Source: CAVPCZ01 sp963702445 (lineage in GTDB: Bacteria; Bacteroidota; Ignavibacteria; UBA10030; UBA6906). From it: DNA of 64,000 bases. The notes under the pieces were generated by a model. The model did not search any database. It saw only the letters and a program-made list of their open reading frames with translations, and was not told the origin of the DNA. The stretch spans positions 310,001 to 374,000 of the forward strand of contig CAVPCZ010000003.1 of the NCBI GenBank assembly GCA_963702445.1, written 5' to 3'. Shown here one piece after another: positions 43,712 to 53,421 of this stretch. The position numbers and the translations under genes are program-made. Position 1 is the stretch's first letter. Every line of letters begins with the position of its first letter.

Positions 43712-44847
43712 ACACGCGACCTTTCCCGGCCTGACGACAGATGCGTTTCATGGTCCGCCTCCGGAGGTTTCCGCTGGAGCAGCGTGGTGACCTGCCGGTA
43801 CACCGCATCCACCCCGACATCGCCGACGGCGCAGCTGGCGGCGCGGACGGCAACGAACGAATCGCCGATCGGCTTCCATTCCTCCGGAGATGTCGGACCG
43901 AACACGGCAACCAGCGGCACGCCGACAGCAGCGCACACGTGCATCACTCCCGTATCATTACAGACAAGAAGAGCACATTGTGTAAAACAGGCGGCCAGAT
44001 GACGGAGGCCCGCCGGGGGGACTTTCACCGGCACAAAAGTGATCAAACGACAGAATTCCTCCGCAAGGGTTGTCTCATCCGGGCCCCAGAAGAGGACAAT
44101 CTGTGCGCCCAGACCATCATGGAGCAATTGCGCAAGCCGGGCGAAACGTGCGACGGGCCACCGGTTGGCTGCTTTGCCGGCTCCCACGTGGAGAGCGATA
44201 CGCAGCTTCCCGTCACGCATCCCGAGTTGCTGCAGGGTCTCCTGCGCCAGGCGGCGTTCGCTCACCGCCAGGACCATGAATTCCGAAAGATCTTCAGTGT
44301 GCGCGTTTATGTAACGGACAATGTCCAGGTTCCGTTCGGACTGGTGCCGCGTTGTGGGGGAATAGGGGGCAAGGAGGTTGTAGAAAAAGTTGCGCGAAGC
44401 GCCCGGGAAGATCCGGTGGGCGGATCCGAGAATCAGTCTTCTGCTCGAGAGTTCCGCAAGCAGATCGCTTGACAGGGAATGACTTACGGTATTGAGCACG
44501 ATGGTGAGATCCCATCGCTTGTACAGCTTCTGCCACAGTTCCATGATGCGCCGGGGATTCCAGAGGCGGCTCCCTTTCTGCAGCACGAGAATTTCATCCA
44601 CCAGGGGGTTGCCGGCGACGACATCGGCAAAATAGTCCCGGACCAGGACACCGAGGTGTGCTTCGGGAAGGCGGTTCCGGACGGCCCTGAAGACCGGCGT
44701 GGCAAGCAGGAAATCCCCCAGCTGGTCGTGCTGGCGGATCACGAGCACAGTCCGTACCGCGGAGAAATCGATCTGCTCCGGGGTCCGGACCGGCTTACGC
44801 ATCATCAATTCAAGCGTGCGTATCAGAATGTTCTTCACGACCGGCAC
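43708..44847 (-). CDS. Family 9 glycosyltransferase (heptosyltransferase-like)
   Basis: The GT-B enzyme of 379 residues has RTVLVIRQHDQLGDFLLATPVFRAVR (the GDxL motif of GT9) and LHVGAGKAANRWPVARFARL. It also has CNDTGVMHVCAAVGVPLVAVFGPTSPEEW, the conserved sugar-nucleotide site. Family members transfer heptose or related sugars to LPS core. GTG 44847 is chosen because AAGGA lies 7 bases upstream and it yields the usual N-terminus (KNILIRTLE). The frame is open to 44931. Coupled to the ligase-like gene by a 4-bp overlap. Confidence 0.88.
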   Translation of the reverse strand: MPVVKNILIRTLELMMRKPVRTPEQIDFSAVRTVLVIRQHDQLGDFLLATPVFRAVRNRLPEAHLGVLVRDYFADVVAGNPLVDEILVLQKGSRLWNPRRIMELWQKLYKRWDLTIVLNTVSHSLSSDLLAELSSRRLILGSAHRIFPGASRNFFYNLLAPYSPTTRHQSERNLDIVRYINAHTEDLSEFMVLAVSERRLAQETLQQLGMRDGKLRIALHVGAGKAANRWPVARFARLAQLLHDGLGAQIVLFWGPDETTLAEEFCRLITFVPVKVPPAGLRHLAACFTQCALLVCNDTGVMHVCAAVGVPLVAVFGPTSPEEWKPIGDSFVAVRAASCAVGDVGVDAVYRQVTTLLQRKPPEADHETHLSSGRERSRV

Positions 44848-44956
44848 AGCGTCTTCCTTCAGGTGAACGCGGGTTCTCGGATGGCGGCAGAGGTCCTGCC
44901 CCAATGAAGGAAAAAACGGGGAGAAAAGCATGGTTCATCACCAGCGCGTCCGGCGT

Positions 44957-46195
44957 TCAGTGTCTTTTCGGATCCCGTTTGACCACGACGATCGTCTTGT
45001 CGTCCTGATTCTTTCCCCGCAGACCGAATTTCCGGACGCGCTCCAGAATGGTCTCCGCAATCTCCTGTGCGCTCCGATTGTGCAGTGCCGCCAGGTCCTG
45101 TTCAAGACGCTTCTCCGCGTACTGATGCTCTTCCACATCCATAGCTTCCACCACACCGTCCGTGTACAACAACAGGACGTCTCCCGCGTCCAGCACCGCA
45201 CTCTCGCGGCGATAGGTCTGTTCGGGGAAGGGGCCGATGATCGTCCCCGTCGGGTCGAGAAATTCGGCCTCGGCGGTTGCCGTGTGGTACAGGATTGGCC
45301 GGGGATGTCCGGCGTTGATAAAGAGGCAGATCCCTTTCGCATCGTTGGTCAGTTCCGCCACGCAGAGCGTCAGAAACCGCTCTGCGGAAAACATACGGTG
45401 CACAAGCAGATTGATCCTGTGGACGAGCGAGCTGAGTTTGGTCTGAAAACCGATGCCCATGCGGAGAGCCCCGGAGACATAGAGGGCCTGGACGGCGGAC
45501 ACCATCCCCTTGCTGGCCGCGTCACCGATGGCGATGGACAACCGGTCGCCGTCGTCATTCTCGATGTAATCGAAAAAGTCGCCTCCGACGATCTTGTCTG
45601 CAACAGAAACCCCGTAGATCTCGTAGTGATGAAAGCGGAGCTTTCGCTCGGGAAGAATACTCTGTTGAATTTCACGGGCTTTGTCCAGATCTTTCTTATA
45701 TTGTCTGCTCCGCCGCTCGTTGTGCTGGCTGCTCACCATGTTGGTGACCGCCATGCCGATGATGTCCAGCGTCGGCGCGATCTGGTCTTCTTCGAGCGTG
45801 GTGTTGAAGGAAAGCACGTACTGGTACAGGGGGGTGTTCCGGATTTTCACCACTTCCCCCACGCCGGTGGCCGAGTACCGGATAATCCCCTTGCGGCGCA
45901 GATACCGGTCGGTTTCTTTCAGCACGACGGTGCGTTGTTTCGGGAGGAGTTTGAACAGGGTGTAACGATCGGCTTTCAGCCGGTAGTGATCGCGAATCTT
46001 CTGGACCGATCCGACCTGGGCGATAAGTTCGTAGGAGAAATCCGTTGCGCTGAGCCTCCAGACGCGTCCACCCTGAATCCCGATATTGCCATGCTGGACA
46101 ATCTGTTGCACAACATCCGCGAGAAGATCGGTGGTGGAATCGAATTTCTTGGAATACAGGCTCGCGATGGTTTTACGGAGCTGACGTTGGTTCAT
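44957..46195 (-). CDS. SpoIIE-type PPM serine phosphatase with N-terminal GAF-like sensor
   Basis: The 412 residues divide into a GAF-like sensory region (about 20-165), a coiled coil (QHNERRSRQYKKDLDKAREIQQSILPE) and a PP2C/RsbU catalytic domain. The metal-binding residues lie in GGDFFDYIENDDGDRLSIAIGDAASKG, with INAGHP, LLLYTDGVVEAMD and the terminal DDKTIVVVKR. Such proteins dephosphorylate anti-anti-sigma factors. No partner switch genes are in the window. It is upstream of the glycan genes, with 109 bp between. Confidence 0.9.
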   Translation of the reverse strand: MNQRQLRKTIASLYSKKFDSTTDLLADVVQQIVQHGNIGIQGGRVWRLSATDFSYELIAQVGSVQKIRDHYRLKADRYTLFKLLPKQRTVVLKETDRYLRRKGIIRYSATGVGEVVKIRNTPLYQYVLSFNTTLEEDQIAPTLDIIGMAVTNMVSSQHNERRSRQYKKDLDKAREIQQSILPERKLRFHHYEIYGVSVADKIVGGDFFDYIENDDGDRLSIAIGDAASKGMVSAVQALYVSGALRMGIGFQTKLSSLVHRINLLVHRMFSAERFLTLCVAELTNDAKGICLFINAGHPRPILYHTATAEAEFLDPTGTIIGPFPEQTYRRESAVLDAGDVLLLYTDGVVEAMDVEEHQYAEKRLEQDLAALHNRSAQEIAETILERVRKFGLRGKNQDDKTIVVVKRDPKRH

Positions 46196-46206
46196 AAGGG
46201 AGAAGG

Positions 46207-46407
46207 ATGATAAAATTCCTGTTGTGGCTGATTCTGGCGGTCCTCTGCTGGCCCCTGGCGTTGCTGGCGCTGGTGCTCTACCCGTTTGTCTGGCTCGTGA
46301 TGCTGCCCTTCCGGCTGGTCGGGATCACCGTGAACGCCTTCCTGGCATTCATCAAGGCGCTCTTTCTGTTTCCCTCGCGGGTACTCAGAGGTCCCGCCGC
46401 TCATTAG
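46207..46407 (+). CDS. Small hydrophobic membrane protein
   Basis: A 66-residue protein with two hydrophobic stretches (FLLWLILAVLCWPLALLALVLYPF, then VWLVMLPFRLVGITVNAFLAFIKALFLF, each shown here from separate segments) and a basic C-terminus. It has a very strong AGGGAGAAGG ribosome site. No family is recognised. It is divergent from the phosphatase gene with only 11 bp between start codons, so its promoter must lie inside the 5' end of that gene. The ribosome site and clean hydrophobic pattern support a real gene. Confidence 0.6.
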   Translation: MIKFLLWLILAVLCWPLALLALVLYPFVWLVMLPFRLVGITVNAFLAFIKALFLFPSRVLRGPAAH

Positions 46408-46419
46408 GGTCTGCGGCGG
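46394..46419. terminator. Hairpin between convergent small membrane gene and rsgA
   Basis: CCGCCGC (46394-46400) and GCGGCGG (46413-46419) form a 7-bp stem with a 12-nt loop that contains the stop codon of the small membrane gene. No T run follows on either strand. It may act as a weak bidirectional terminator between the convergent genes. Confidence 0.4.
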
Positions 46420-46434
46420 CCGGTTGCTGCTTCT

Positions 46435-47514
46435 CTAGGGTTTCCGGTACCCCCGCTTCTGTTGTGCGGTGAGCCGCTTCTGGCGTTCTTTTTCCCTCTG
46501 TGATGCGGCTTTGTCTATCCGCCGCTCCTGATGGGCGATCTCCCGCAGCATTTTATGGTAGTTCTCCAGGCGTCCGGGATCAAGGGTGCCGTTGTCGATC
46601 GCTTTCCGTACCGCGCATCCCGGTTCTTCTTCATGCCGGCAATTGGTGAACTTGCAGCCGGTGAGCAATTCTTCTATATCCTCAAAGGCCTCCAGCACTC
46701 CTTCACCGCCGCCCCACAACTGCATTTCCCGGATGCCGGGTGTATCGATAAGCAACCCGCCGGCAGGAAGAACCACCAGTTCCCGGTGACTGGTGGTGTG
46801 CCGTCCTTTGCTGTCGGACGCGCGGACATCGTCCGTTTGAAAGTGTTTTCTGCCCAGCAGCGCGTTCACGAGGGTCGATTTTCCAGTTCCCGAAGGGCCG
46901 AGCAGTGCCCCCGTTGTGCCGGCGGGGAGGAACGACAGGAGTTCGTCGAGGCCGGCACCGTGCGTGGCGCTGGTAAGAACGACGGGAACGCCGCCCAGCA
47001 GTGTGCCGACCCGGGTCTGAAGAGTTTCCGCGTCTTCCGCCAGATCCGCCTTGTTCAACACAATCACCGGCATCGCCCCGCTTTCCGCGGCGAGCACAAG
47101 ATAGCGCTCGATCCTCCGGAGATTCAACTCGGTGTCCAGTCCGTTGACAAAAAAGACGGTGTCGATGTTTGCGGCGACGATCTGTTCTTCTTCGCGTGTG
47201 CCCGGAATCTTGCGTGAAAAGTGCGACCTGCGGGGGAGAACGGTGACGATGGTCGCGGTGCCTTCGTCCGGGCGCGGCCGGACCGCCACCCAGTCGCCGA
47301 TGACCGGATAATCCTGTGCCGCCCGGGCATGGTAGTGAATCCGTCCTGCGATTTCCGCCCGGAGCTCACCGGCTTCCGCATACAGGAGATAACGCTTCTT
47401 CTGTTGTACCGCCACGCGTGCAGGGACGAGTTCGCCCGAAGCGAGTGTGGCAAAGTGACCGGCAAAAAATGGCGCCCATCCGAACCGGTTCAATCTGTCG
47501 TATGGTGGAGTCAT
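46435..47514 (-). CDS. rsgA: Ribosome small-subunit biogenesis GTPase RsgA
   Basis: Circularly permuted GTPase that aids late 30S maturation. The 359-residue protein has an N-terminal OB fold and a permuted G domain with NKAD (G4), GPSGTGKSTLVNALLG (G1) and DTPGIREMQLW (G3). The zinc site is CKFTNCRHEEEPGC. A Lys/Arg-rich C-terminus (EKERQKRLTAQQKRGYRKP) follows. It lies 10 bp after the ABC permease gene, so it is probably cotranscribed with the sugar importer. Confidence 0.95.
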   Translation of the reverse strand: MTPPYDRLNRFGWAPFFAGHFATLASGELVPARVAVQQKKRYLLYAEAGELRAEIAGRIHYHARAAQDYPVIGDWVAVRPRPDEGTATIVTVLPRRSHFSRKIPGTREEEQIVAANIDTVFFVNGLDTELNLRRIERYLVLAAESGAMPVIVLNKADLAEDAETLQTRVGTLLGGVPVVLTSATHGAGLDELLSFLPAGTTGALLGPSGTGKSTLVNALLGRKHFQTDDVRASDSKGRHTTSHRELVVLPAGGLLIDTPGIREMQLWGGGEGVLEAFEDIEELLTGCKFTNCRHEEEPGCAVRKAIDNGTLDPGRLENYHKMLREIAHQERRIDKAASQREKERQKRLTAQQKRGYRKP

Positions 47515-47524
47515 GGATCCGCCG

Positions 47525-48505
47525 TCAGGGGGAAATCCGGTCTGTTCCGCCGCCCGTTCGAAAACGATTGATCAGCACCGCACTCAGAATCAGGGCGCCC
47601 CGCACCACATGTTGCCAGTATTCGCTGACATTCAGAAGCGTCATCCCGTTAAGTATGACCCCGAGAAACACCATGCCCACCATCGTCCCGCGGACGGTTC
47701 CCAGCCCACCGCTCAGGCTGGTTCCGCCGATGATCACGGCGGCGATGACATCCAGTTCCCACCCACGGGCGGTGGTGGCGGTACCGGACATGATTTCCGA
47801 GGACTGCATGATGCCCGCAACGGCTGCGAGGGTTGCCGTTACGGCGAGGACCATCGTCTTTACACGGGCGACGGAGATCCCGCTCAACCGTGCCGCCTCG
47901 CTGTTTCCTCCCACAGCATACACCGACCGTCCGAAGGCGGTGTTGTTCATGATCATGTGCATGAAGACAAATGCCAGGAGGAACACGATCGCCGGAACGG
48001 GGATGCCCGCCAGATAGCCCCCCCCGATTTCCGCATACCACGCGGGGAATGGTGTCAGGGGAAATCCGTTGGTGATCAACTCCGCGGCGCCGGAAAGACC
48101 CGTCATGAGTGCCAGCGTGGTGATGAATGAGGGCACCTGATAGCGTGTCCGGAGAATACCGGTGAACACGCCGATCGCAAACCCGGTGAGGAGAACAAGC
48201 AACATGGCCAGGGGGACGGCCGGAGAGAGTGACATCCCGATTCCCGGGCCGGACAACCAGCCGGTGAGAAAGGCCGTCCAGCAGCCGCCGAATGCCACCG
48301 CGGAACCGACGCTCAGATCGATTTCGCCGGCGATGATGACCATGGTCATGCCCAGCGCGATCAATCCCTGCATGGAAACGTTGCGCAGGACGTTCAGGAG
48401 ATTCTCCGCGGTGAGAAACCCCGGAGCAATGAAGGCGAACACGCCGCACAGGACGAAGAGTATGATTTCCAGAACATACCGGTGGAGGCGGAGTGATCGG
48501 GTCAT
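47525..48505 (-). CDS. Ribose-type sugar ABC transporter permease (RbsC-like)
   Basis: Integral membrane component of 326 residues with 8-10 helices. The RbsC-family stretches are IALGMTMVIIAGEIDLSVGS, AFGRSVYAVGGNSEAARLSGI and IIGGTSLSGGLGTVRGTMVG. It forms the channel of an importer with the adjacent ATPase and binding lipoprotein. ATG 48505 is used: it overlaps the ATPase stop as ATGA. The substrate is probably a pentose or other monosaccharide; it cannot be read from sequence. Confidence 0.92.
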   Translation of the reverse strand: MTRSLRLHRYVLEIILFVLCGVFAFIAPGFLTAENLLNVLRNVSMQGLIALGMTMVIIAGEIDLSVGSAVAFGGCWTAFLTGWLSGPGIGMSLSPAVPLAMLLVLLTGFAIGVFTGILRTRYQVPSFITTLALMTGLSGAAELITNGFPLTPFPAWYAEIGGGYLAGIPVPAIVFLLAFVFMHMIMNNTAFGRSVYAVGGNSEAARLSGISVARVKTMVLAVTATLAAVAGIMQSSEIMSGTATTARGWELDVIAAVIIGGTSLSGGLGTVRGTMVGMVFLGVILNGMTLLNVSEYWQHVVRGALILSAVLINRFRTGGGTDRISP

Positions 48506-49995
48506 TGCATGCACGCTGCAAATAGGTCGTCGAGCTGGATGCCGCCGGCATCCACCGCGCCGGTCAGATGTCCGTTTTTGAGAATCAGAATGCGGTGACA
48601 GATATCGAGCAATTCCTCGATTTCGCTCGAGACCACCAGAACACCGATGCCTTCCCGGCTGAGGCGGCTGATGATCTGGAAAATCTGCATTTTCGCACGG
48701 AGATCGATACCCCGCGTCGGCTCATCAAGCAGCAGAACGCGCGGGGCGGTGTTGAGCCATTTTCCGAGCACGACCTTCTGCTGGTTCCCTCCGCTCAGGG
48801 AGGACACCGGTAATTCCGGATCGGCAACGGTCATATCCATTGTCCGTACGGCATGCGTGACAACAGGAGTTTCACGTGCACGCGTGGTAAGGCCGAAACG
48901 GGTGATGCGGTCCAGGCTGGCCAGGCAGATATTGGCCCGCGTGCTCAGAACCCCGACGAGTCCATGTTCTTTTCTGTTTTCGGGTGTCATGGCCACACCG
49001 AACCGTTTCATCTGCCGGGGGGACACGGGTCGCACGGCAGTGCCCGCGACCACGACATCTCCGTTTGTGGACGGGTCGGCACCGGCGATCGCCCGCAGCA
49101 ATTCCGTGCGGCCCGAACCCATCAGTCCGGCAAGGCCCAGAATTTCTCCTTCATGCAGCGTGAAGGAGATGTCCGTAAACGCGGGCGGACGGGACAGGCC
49201 CCGCACCTGAAGAAGCGGTTCGGTGCCGGCGGGGCGGCCGGTCGTCCGGACAAATCGAAGCTGCTCGCCGAACATCATGGTGACAATCCGTTCGGGGGTT
49301 GCTTCCTGTGAAGGCCGCGTGCCGGCGGATTTGCCGTCGCGGACGGCGGTCACCGTGTCCGCGATCCTGCCGATCTCCTGAAGACGATGGGTGATGTAGA
49401 CCACGAGCACGCCCTGCGCCGCGAGTGTACGGACGAGGGCGGCCACGCGATCGGCTTCCTGCCGCGACAACGCCGAGGTGGGCTCGTCCAGAATCAGCAC
49501 AGACGGGTCCGACACCATTGCCTTTGCTATTTCCACCAGCTGCTGCCGGGCGACGGGCAGGCGGCCGGCCGGAACGCGCGTGTCCAGTGAGAGCCCCAGC
49601 CGGTCGAGAACGGTCCGGGCCCGCAGCGTGGTCTCCTTCCAGTCGATCAATGCCCGCAAAAGACCGGTCCGGTGGGGGAGTGCTCCCAGGAGAATGTTTT
49701 CGGCGACACTCAATTCCGGGACAAGACTCAACTCCTGGTGAACGGCGGCCACACCGGCACGGCGGGCATCTGCCGGGGAAGCAAAGCGGACAGGTATGCC
49801 GTTCAGCCGGACGGTGCCCTCCGTCGGCTGCACCGCACCGGTGAGGATATTGACCAGTGTGCTCTTTCCTGCACCGTTTCTCCCGATGAGCGCATGGACT
49901 TTCCCCCCTTCCCAGCGCACGGACACACCGTCCAGTGCGACCGTGCCGGGATACACCTTGCGAATCGCATCCAGTTCGAGCAGGGTGGCAATCAT
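48502..49995 (-). CDS. Ribose-type sugar ABC transporter ATPase (RbsA-like)
   Basis: The 497-residue protein has two ABC cassettes. The first has Walker A GRNGAGKSTLVNILTG, LPVARQQLVEIAKA and VLILDEPTSAL. The second has the degenerate GLMGSGRTELLRAIAG, the signature LSGGNQQKVVLGKWL and LLLDEPTRGIDLRAK. This tandem architecture, with the weakened second P-loop, is typical of the monosaccharide (CUT2) family. It lies between the lipoprotein gene (1 bp) and the permease gene (4-bp overlap). Confidence 0.95.
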   Translation of the reverse strand: MIATLLELDAIRKVYPGTVALDGVSVRWEGGKVHALIGRNGAGKSTLVNILTGAVQPTEGTVRLNGIPVRFASPADARRAGVAAVHQELSLVPELSVAENILLGALPHRTGLLRALIDWKETTLRARTVLDRLGLSLDTRVPAGRLPVARQQLVEIAKAMVSDPSVLILDEPTSALSRQEADRVAALVRTLAAQGVLVVYITHRLQEIGRIADTVTAVRDGKSAGTRPSQEATPERIVTMMFGEQLRFVRTTGRPAGTEPLLQVRGLSRPPAFTDISFTLHEGEILGLAGLMGSGRTELLRAIAGADPSTNGDVVVAGTAVRPVSPRQMKRFGVAMTPENRKEHGLVGVLSTRANICLASLDRITRFGLTTRARETPVVTHAVRTMDMTVADPELPVSSLSGGNQQKVVLGKWLNTAPRVLLLDEPTRGIDLRAKMQIFQIISRLSREGIGVLVVSSEIEELLDICHRILILKNGHLTGAVDAGGIQLDDLFAACMQ

Positions 49996-49996
49996 C

Positions 49997-50977
49997 CTAC
50001 TTGCTCATTTCCGCCAGCCGTTGCTTGAATGCGCGTACCTCATCGGGCCGTTCGCGTGTCAACAGGATACCGGGGAGCGCCACACGTGATTCCACCCGTT
50101 CGCCCTTCAACACGTTCAGAACGGTTTCCACAGCGCGGCTCCCGATTTCAAAAGGGCGCTGGCCGGTGACGGCCTGCAGGATGTCATCATCATTGAGAAG
50201 AAACTCCGCAAGCTGTTCGCCGGTGTCGGTGCCGAAGACCAGGACTTTTCCGGCCCGGCCGGAGTTCTTTACGGCCATCACGGCGCCCACCGTGCCTCCT
50301 TCATTGGCGGCCCAGATCACATTCACCTCGGGGTGTGCGGTAAGAATATCGCCGGCCCTTTTCACGGCCTGTTCGGCCAGCCACGCGTCCTGTTCCGCGA
50401 CAATCTGCACGCCGGGGAGCGGCGCCAGTTCTTGCTTGAAACCGGAGACACGCTGGGTGCTCACTTCCGGTGCCTGTGATTGGAACGCCAGCAGGGCAAC
50501 AGCGGCCTTGCCGCCGAACCGCCGTTCGATGATCGCCCGGGCCGCCCTGCCGGTCGATGCGCCCAGATCGCGCTGATCGCTCTCGATGAATGCGGCGGGG
50601 ATGGTGCTCTCGACCGTGGTGTTGTACGTGACGACGGTGATACCCTTCGCGTTCGCCCGTTCAAGCGCGCTGATGGATGCCCGCGCGCTGAGCGGGGAAA
50701 TGACAATACCGTCGACACCCTGTGCCGCATAGGTGTTCACCAGCTGGATCTCCTTCTCGGGCTTGCCTGCGCTGTTGGCTTCAAGCAATTCCACCCCTTC
50801 CCGCTGTGCGGCATCACGCATGCCGAACAGCACCAGCCGGAAGAACTGGTCTTCCTGAAAGACAATGCCGGCAATCCGGCGTGGTGCCGGGCCGTCCTGC
50901 TTCTTCGTACACCCCGTGAAGAACAATCCCGCTGTACACACAAGGAGGAAAACCGGACGAACGAGCCGATGTCTCAT
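49997..50977 (-). CDS. Sugar-binding lipoprotein (RbsB-like) of ABC importer
   Basis: Type I periplasmic-binding-protein fold of 326 residues with a lipoprotein signal ending FFTGC (Cys about residue 23). Visible features include IAGIVFQEDQFFRLVLFGMRDAA, VDGIVISPLSARA, VNVIWAANEGGTVGAVMAV and VFGTDTGEQLAEFL, all in the CUT2 binding-protein pattern. It would deliver a sugar to the permease in the inner membrane. Its start overlaps the M1 aminopeptidase stop as ATGA. Substrate unknown. Confidence 0.92.
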   Translation of the reverse strand: MRHRLVRPVFLLVCTAGLFFTGCTKKQDGPAPRRIAGIVFQEDQFFRLVLFGMRDAAQREGVELLEANSAGKPEKEIQLVNTYAAQGVDGIVISPLSARASISALERANAKGITVVTYNTTVESTIPAAFIESDQRDLGASTGRAARAIIERRFGGKAAVALLAFQSQAPEVSTQRVSGFKQELAPLPGVQIVAEQDAWLAEQAVKRAGDILTAHPEVNVIWAANEGGTVGAVMAVKNSGRAGKVLVFGTDTGEQLAEFLLNDDDILQAVTGQRPFEIGSRAVETVLNVLKGERVESRVALPGILLTRERPDEVRAFKQRLAEMSK

Positions 50978-53421
50978 TGGGGGGTTCCGCTTGGTGATTC
51001 CATCCGTTTCGTCAATCGTTCAACGCTGCGTTTCGCCGCAGCGGCCGAAGGGTTCTTTGGATCAGCGGCAATGGCCTCGAGTCGCGGCAGGAGATGTCCG
51101 TCACCATGCTCACCCAGAATACGTATCGCAGAATTCCTGATCGGCACCTGCGCATCCTCAAGCAATTCCTCAAACAGCGTGGCCGGAACGGTGCCATGGG
51201 CGACAAAACGGCGGAGGATACCAAGCGCGGTAAAGCGTATGGACGGCGGGTTTCCGTACCGGATACGTACGCGGGCTTCGGCAATGCCGGCCATCGAGTC
51301 CACATTCGCCATGGCGGAAAGTGCAGCGGAAGCGATGCCTTCACGATACGACGGCACAGAAAGGTGGGCCCTGAGGATCGGCAGCGAACCCTGTTTGTCT
51401 GTTTCTGCAAGCGACCGGAGCGCCTGCGCGACGACCGCATAACTGGAATCCGCAAGAGCGCTTCTGAGTGCCGCCGCACACTCTGCATTTCCGGAATCCG
51501 CCAGCTGTGCCACCGCGGCCCTCCGGACGGCGGGAGAGACATCACGTGCGGCTGCAAGATAGACGGCCCGTACATCCCGCGGGAGGGTGTCCCCGGCCAC
51601 CATGCTCAGGGCGTTGATCGCCTCGCGCCGGACTTCCGCAAAAGGATCCCCGGCGGCGCTGTGTATCAGCGCCGGAACAAAATCCTCACCGGCTTTTCGT
51701 GTGACAATCTCACCGATTGCACGGAGCCGGTCCACGGGGCTTGCGGCCTCGGCAAGCTGCAGGCGCCATTCATCGTCGGACTTTTCGAACCGGAGTTCCT
51801 TCAGGATCCAGTTTCCCCTGTCGAAAATGACCAGCCGCGGGCGCTCCGGCGCGGGCAGAACGAAGACCGTGTCACGATTGAGGATCTGCACACGGTGAAC
51901 CGCCCGTTCCGTCTTTCCGATCACCTCCACTTCCACCGGCGTGCGGAATACACCCGTCAGACTGTCCATCTTCTGTGTTTGTTGCACGGAGAGTGACACG
52001 GTTCCGGTTGAATCGTTCCAGGTGTACGAGACGGCAAACACGGGATAGCCCGCCTTGTAGACCCACTGGTCGAAGAACCAGTAGAGATTCTGCCCGGTCG
52101 CTTCTTCGATGGCGATTTCGAGATCATGCGTTTCGACCGTGGCATACTGGTGTTTGGCGATATAGCGGCGGATGGCCCTCCAGAAGAGATCCTCCCCCAG
52201 CAGAAAGCGGAGCATATGAAGGACCGATGCGCCGCGGGGATACACATTGGCGCTGTACGTCCCGGCGCTCACGATCGGTTTCCGGCCCATGGTCCGGTCG
52301 GAATTGATGCCGGCCTTCTGCGCCTCGTACATCGTGTAGTCAAACTGGTCACGGCCGAGCAGCTCTTCATGATACAAGGGATCAAAATAGCTCGCGAAGC
52401 TTTCATTAAGCCAGAGATGGCGCCAGTCTTTGCAGGTGAGAAGATCGCCCCACCACTGATGGCTCAGTTCGTGCGCGATTAAACTGGTGGGGGAGTTGTC
52501 CAGGCGGGCCCGCGCGTCAAACACCGCCGCTTCATCCGCCAGGCTGGTGGCGCTGGTATTCTCCATTCCTCCGACCACAAAATCCCGGATCAGCACCTGT
52601 GCATATTTTTCCCACGGATAGGCGATGCCGGTCGCCGTGCTGAAAAAGCGGAGCATGTCCGGTGTTTTCGCGAAGCAGACCTTTGCGTCCTGCACATGGT
52701 GGGGATAGACGTAATACTCCAGGGGCACACGGCCGGCCTTCTCGCGCAGAACGGCATATTCGCCGATGGCAAGCATGATGAGATACGCGACATGCGGCTT
52801 CGACTGCTTCCAGTGATAGGTCGAACTTCCGTTGCGCTTGTTCTCCGTGATCTTGAGCAGTGTGCCGTTGGAGAGCACGGTCAGACCGCGCCGCACGGTG
52901 GCCAGCACTTCCGACGTCGCCCGATCATTCGGGAAATCGTAGCAGGGAAACCAGAAGTGGTTGTCCATGTCTTCACCCTGCGACCAGATCTGCGCCGGCC
53001 TTCCGGGATAGCCCGAATCGGGAAGCACGAAGTACAACCCTTTCCGGGGGGTGCAGGAATATTCAATGGAGATCGCGACAGTATCACGGTAGGAGAAGGA
53101 CCTGTCGAGATGAATGACCACGGTCTTGGGCTTCACCTCATACGCAAGCGGGCGGCCGCCGGCGTACGAGACGCGGGAGATGGACATTTCCTCCGCATCG
53201 AATTCCACGCTGTTGAGCGCGGCAGGAAAGGGAACAAGCGTCGTGGTCACTTTCCCCAGCACCATACGTTTGGGCTCATCGAAGGACACTTCGATCCTGT
53301 AGTGAAGAACGTCAAAGGAACGGTCACGGGCCTCCCCTTCCTCCCGCACCGGGAACACCTCCTGTGAAAAAGCGGCAGGAACGCAGAGACAGAAGAAGAG
53401 CAGAAACCGCATGGCGTCCAT
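50974..53421 (-). CDS. Exported M1-family aminopeptidase with C-terminal HEAT-like repeats
   Basis: Zinc metallopeptidase of 815 residues with a Sec signal (MRFLLFFCLCVPAAFS/Q). It has a beta-saddle N-domain and GGMENTSATS, the substrate N-terminus site. The zinc motif HELSHQWWGD with the downstream WLNESFASY Glu follows, and the remainder after about residue 540 contains repeated alpha-helical pairs resembling HEAT repeats (EVRREAINALSMV, AVRRAAVAQLADS, VVAQALRSLAETD). It lies 86 bp after nfo and overlaps the sugar lipoprotein gene. An ATG at 53412 is an alternative start. Confidence 0.92.
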   Translation of the reverse strand: MDAMRFLLFFCLCVPAAFSQEVFPVREEGEARDRSFDVLHYRIEVSFDEPKRMVLGKVTTTLVPFPAALNSVEFDAEEMSISRVSYAGGRPLAYEVKPKTVVIHLDRSFSYRDTVAISIEYSCTPRKGLYFVLPDSGYPGRPAQIWSQGEDMDNHFWFPCYDFPNDRATSEVLATVRRGLTVLSNGTLLKITENKRNGSSTYHWKQSKPHVAYLIMLAIGEYAVLREKAGRVPLEYYVYPHHVQDAKVCFAKTPDMLRFFSTATGIAYPWEKYAQVLIRDFVVGGMENTSATSLADEAAVFDARARLDNSPTSLIAHELSHQWWGDLLTCKDWRHLWLNESFASYFDPLYHEELLGRDQFDYTMYEAQKAGINSDRTMGRKPIVSAGTYSANVYPRGASVLHMLRFLLGEDLFWRAIRRYIAKHQYATVETHDLEIAIEEATGQNLYWFFDQWVYKAGYPVFAVSYTWNDSTGTVSLSVQQTQKMDSLTGVFRTPVEVEVIGKTERAVHRVQILNRDTVFVLPAPERPRLVIFDRGNWILKELRFEKSDDEWRLQLAEAASPVDRLRAIGEIVTRKAGEDFVPALIHSAAGDPFAEVRREAINALSMVAGDTLPRDVRAVYLAAARDVSPAVRRAAVAQLADSGNAECAAALRSALADSSYAVVAQALRSLAETDKQGSLPILRAHLSVPSYREGIASAALSAMANVDSMAGIAEARVRIRYGNPPSIRFTALGILRRFVAHGTVPATLFEELLEDAQVPIRNSAIRILGEHGDGHLLPRLEAIAADPKNPSAAAAKRSVERLTKRMESPSGTPQ

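Noticed and set aside
42620..44002. Rightward open frame of about 460 codons opposite the O-antigen-ligase and GT9 genes
   Set aside because: Highly charged low-complexity translation; the membrane-protein and GT9 frames on the minus strand are clearly real.
48866..48880. GTTTCACGTG half of a parS-like palindrome in the sugar ABC ATPase gene
   Set aside because: Only one half-site matches; the other arm diverges.
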